43,857 bases of DNA, taken from assembly GCA_012838235.1 (NCBI GenBank), contig DUPQ01000077.1, positions 1 to 43,857 of the forward strand. The letters are read 5' to 3'. The stretch is from Clostridiaceae bacterium (GTDB lineage Bacteria > Bacillota > Clostridia > DUPQ01). The position numbers and the translations under genes were made by a program. Positions 41,622 through 43,857 of the stretch are shown here, in pieces; position 1 is the first letter of the stretch, and each line of letters opens with the position of its first letter. The notes below the pieces were generated by a model, which ran no database searches, was not told the origin of the DNA, and saw only the letters and a program-made list of their open reading frames with translations.

Positions 41622-43857
41622 ATGAAGACAGGAATTAAAACAAGAATTTTAAGTATACTTCTTATAATCTGCATACTTTTATCATTGACTGCTTGCAAAG
41701 AGAAAAAAGAGAAGGAACCTGAGGCGGAAGTATACTATACGGCAATATCCGTACAATACAGTCCCGAAGGACAATACAGCGGAACTTTGACTTTTGATGA
41801 GGGGATAGAGGACTCGTTTACCGAATTAAGTAAAGAGGATTTTGTGTTAACGGCTTTTTATAGTGTAGACGAAGGGAAATTCAGCTCGCAGTTAGAGGAC
41901 TTTACCGTTACCAAAACGGGTGATAAGAGCCTTACTTTTACTTTCAAATCTCCTTACGGTTATGATGACAATATTTCATATGTGTTAATGTCCGAAACGG
42001 CTGTAACCGCAAAAGAGAAAAAGATAGCTGCAGTTGTTTATACACATGCACCCGAGGTAGACTTGAATATTGAATATATCGGACTATACAAAGGAACAGA
42101 TAAAGCTACCGTTACAGCAATGCTGGGTGAAGGCTGGAAGTTTGTTGAAAAAATGACTTCCGATATGCTTACTTTCCCTATAGGATTGGATGTATCTGTA
42201 GAAGTAAGAAGAGAGAGTGATACAAAGGCTGTTTTTGTAATTACCGATATTCCTAAAAACTATACAGGTGCGGTTATAAGTGGTGTTTTAAGTGCAAGTG
42301 CGGTGGATTCGGAGTTTTCCGAGGATACCGATCTGTGCCTGGATTTTTTACAACCGAATATTTATATCGATCCTTCTACAGTAAGTTTTGATAAGAATAC
42401 AAATGTATTTGCCGTAGGTAAAGCAACACTCTCAGAGGAGTTTGCCGGTGTAAAGGACGGAATCAGTGTTTGGAGCGGTCTTTATTCCGTAATTGAACAG
42501 TCGTATGACAGTGGAAATAACGCATATTCTTTTAAATTAAAAATAAATGACAAACTGGACAAGGGTTTGGATGTAAACGATGTGCTTACCGGTATAACGG
42601 TAAATGCTGTGCTGAAAACCGAAAGCGAAGAGATAAATTATGCATTCAGACCGTATAACGCAATTGCAGGCGTAAAGGGTGATGTCATAACCGATACGGA
42701 AAAAGGGAAAGTATATATTGAAATAGTGCCGTATAATGCTACTTTCAAAGAGGGTATTTCCGTAAATGATATAACGGTTTTTGGTGCCGGCAGTCTTAGT
42801 TCTTTCGTATGTTCCTCCGTTGCTTCGGATAAGATTGTATATACCGCAGATTATTCTTCTAAGCTTAAAAGCGGTGTTGCTCTGTCTTTTAATATGGCGG
42901 GGCGGGTTTTAAATACCGACTTCGGTCTGGATTCCTACTCGCTTACCGTCCCGGTTCCGCCCTACTACGACGATAAAGATTTCAGTTGGGGAGAACTCGG
43001 TGTTACACTTGCAAAGAGTGCGGCAGGCAGTTTGGGCGGTGCGATAGGAAGTGCTGTAGCCGGATTTGTATTACCTCACGTTTATGAACTTCTGGGGGTT
43101 GACACTTCCAATCCCGAGTTGAATGCGATAAGAAATTCCATTGACAGACTGGATAAGGCGATTGTTAACCTTAACAATGATATAAGAAAAGTCAGGGTTG
43201 ATGTTCAAGTCGGCACAAGCATGACGGCTTTGAGTGAGTTACAATCATTACAGAACAATTTGTTGACCGACTCTCGGACACTTTTAGGTAAGGAGACTGT
43301 TATCAATTATGTACGCGATGTTTCCAAGGCGGCACAAGTACATTCCGCCTGGAATTATGATAAATTCTGCGAATACCTTGCCGAGGAGTATGGGTCTATC
43401 GAAAGGGCCAGATATAAATGGACAGCTGACATGGGTACCGACAAGGATTTAACTGAAATATATGATATATTGGTTTCCTTTGCGAATTATACAAACTTAA
43501 GCTTTAGCGACTATATGGATAGAGCACATAACAGAATTTGGGGAATCGGTTTTTCTTTCAAAGACATGGATGAATACCAGTATTATCTTGGAAGACTTGG
43601 CGAAGATGCTGCAAAAATGTACAGATGTATGGAAGCTTTACGCGAAAAACTAAAAGGAGCACCGTACTATGGAAGGAAAGTAAAAAATGTGGAGATTGAT
43701 CCTATTCTCACCGAAGGTTTTATAAACGAGGTAAAGGAGTTGAATATCGGTAACGGGTATTTGCAGAAAGTTATAAATCTCAGCTCGCTGATACTTGAAA
43801 CCGCCAGCGGAACAGGGGACAGCATTATTGATCTTTTCTTTCAGGTAGTGGATACAC
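41622..43857 (+). CDS. Large surface lipoprotein, paralogue of the 3345 gene, cut by the window edge
   Basis: The frame is open from the ATG at 41622, with GGGGGAA just upstream, to the window end, giving 745 residues so far. The signal peptide ends in LSLTAC, a lipobox. Residues about 30-455 look like repeated beta-rich, Ig-like segments. At about 463 an Ala/Gly hydrophobic stretch begins (LAKSAAGSLGGAIGSAVAGF), followed by a probable coiled coil (IRNSIDRLDKAIVNLNNDIR). The gene at 3345 has the same features in the same order, with the hydrophobic stretch at about residue 470. I expect about 150 more residues and, by analogy, perhaps a C11 protease gene beyond the edge. It was assigned by reading the sequence directly. 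Confidence 0.75.
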   Translation, partial: MKTGIKTRILSILLIICILLSLTACKEKKEKEPEAEVYYTAISVQYSPEGQYSGTLTFDEGIEDSFTELSKEDFVLTAFYSVDEGKFSSQLEDFTVTKTGDKSLTFTFKSPYGYDDNISYVLMSETAVTAKEKKIAAVVYTHAPEVDLNIEYIGLYKGTDKATVTAMLGEGWKFVEKMTSDMLTFPIGLDVSVEVRRESDTKAVFVITDIPKNYTGAVISGVLSASAVDSEFSEDTDLCLDFLQPNIYIDPSTVSFDKNTNVFAVGKATLSEEFAGVKDGISVWSGLYSVIEQSYDSGNNAYSFKLKINDKLDKGLDVNDVLTGITVNAVLKTESEEINYAFRPYNAIAGVKGDVITDTEKGKVYIEIVPYNATFKEGISVNDITVFGAGSLSSFVCSSVASDKIVYTADYSSKLKSGVALSFNMAGRVLNTDFGLDSYSLTVPVPPYYDDKDFSWGELGVTLAKSAAGSLGGAIGSAVAGFVLPHVYELLGVDTSNPELNAIRNSIDRLDKAIVNLNNDIRKVRVDVQVGTSMTALSELQSLQNNLLTDSRTLLGKETVINYVRDVSKAAQVHSAWNYDKFCEYLAEEYGSIERARYKWTADMGTDKDLTEIYDILVSFANYTNLSFSDYMDRAHNRIWGIGFSFKDMDEYQYYLGRLGEDAAKMYRCMEALREKLKGAPYYGRKVKNVEIDPILTEGFINEVKELNIGNGYLQKVINLSSLILETASGTGDSIIDLFFQVVDT

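Overview
The window looks like chromosomal DNA of a low-GC, Gram-positive anaerobe of the class Clostridia, most likely near Lachnospiraceae. The evidence is AT-rich coding sequence, strong GGAGG-type ribosome binding sites, a 5S rRNA to tRNA-Asn end of an rRNA operon, an ECF transporter S component, clostripain-family (C11) proteases, and IS21 and IS630 remnants of the kind common in that group. The taxonomic call is inference; no marker gene here fixes the species.

Left flank (1-9985). The 5S rRNA and tRNA-Asn come first, then an ECF S component with a clear terminator, and an AlbA_2/Schlafen-type regulator on the minus strand. That regulator sits between two copies of a small block (GCAACAT repeats plus the 3' tail of a DUF4143-type ATPase gene). 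A large lipoprotein follows, overlapped by a clostripain-family lipoprotein protease, and then a convergent intracellular glycoside hydrolase.

Surface-glycan island (about 10.2-39.7 kb, almost all on the plus strand and visibly AT-richer). A promoter and a foldable leader precede a pgl-like block: PglE-like aminotransferase, PglC-like phosphoglycosyltransferase, PglD-like acetyltransferase and a GT4. Next come a GT2, another GT4, a Wzy-type polymerase, a CDP-glycerol-transferase-type (TagF/TagB) enzyme and a Wzx-type flippase. A sugar-nucleotide trio follows: a galacturonokinase-like GHMP kinase, a nucleotidyltransferase and a UDP-glucuronate 4-epimerase-like enzyme. Then come a TupA-like ATP-grasp ligase, a dead IS630 transposase and a sulfotransferase-like protein.

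Phosphonate region (28.6-39.7 kb). Two paralogous modules lie in tandem. Module A has a phosphonopyruvate decarboxylase pseudogene (broken by a stop, a frameshift and an IS21 remnant), a three-domain fusion (nucleotidyltransferase, HxGH cytidylyltransferase, PEP mutase) and an iron-type alcohol dehydrogenase. This points to 2-hydroxyethylphosphonate. Module B has a PhnW-like transaminase, a two-domain cytidylyltransferase-PEP mutase of about the size and layout of Fom1, an intact decarboxylase and a separate PntC/LicC-like nucleotidyltransferase. This points to 2-aminoethylphosphonate and its CMP-activated form. A decayed sugar-transfer-associated ATP-grasp gene lies between the modules. Together the island suggests a Wzx/Wzy-type polymer carrying uronic acid, possibly amidated or sulfated, and decorated with one or two CMP-activated phosphonates.

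Right flank (39.7-43.9 kb). This holds an IS21 end fragment, a second AlbA_2-domain protein, a possible 36-residue Cys-containing peptide, and the first 745 codons of a lipoprotein with the same architecture as the one at 3345. The island is therefore bracketed by members of the same two families.
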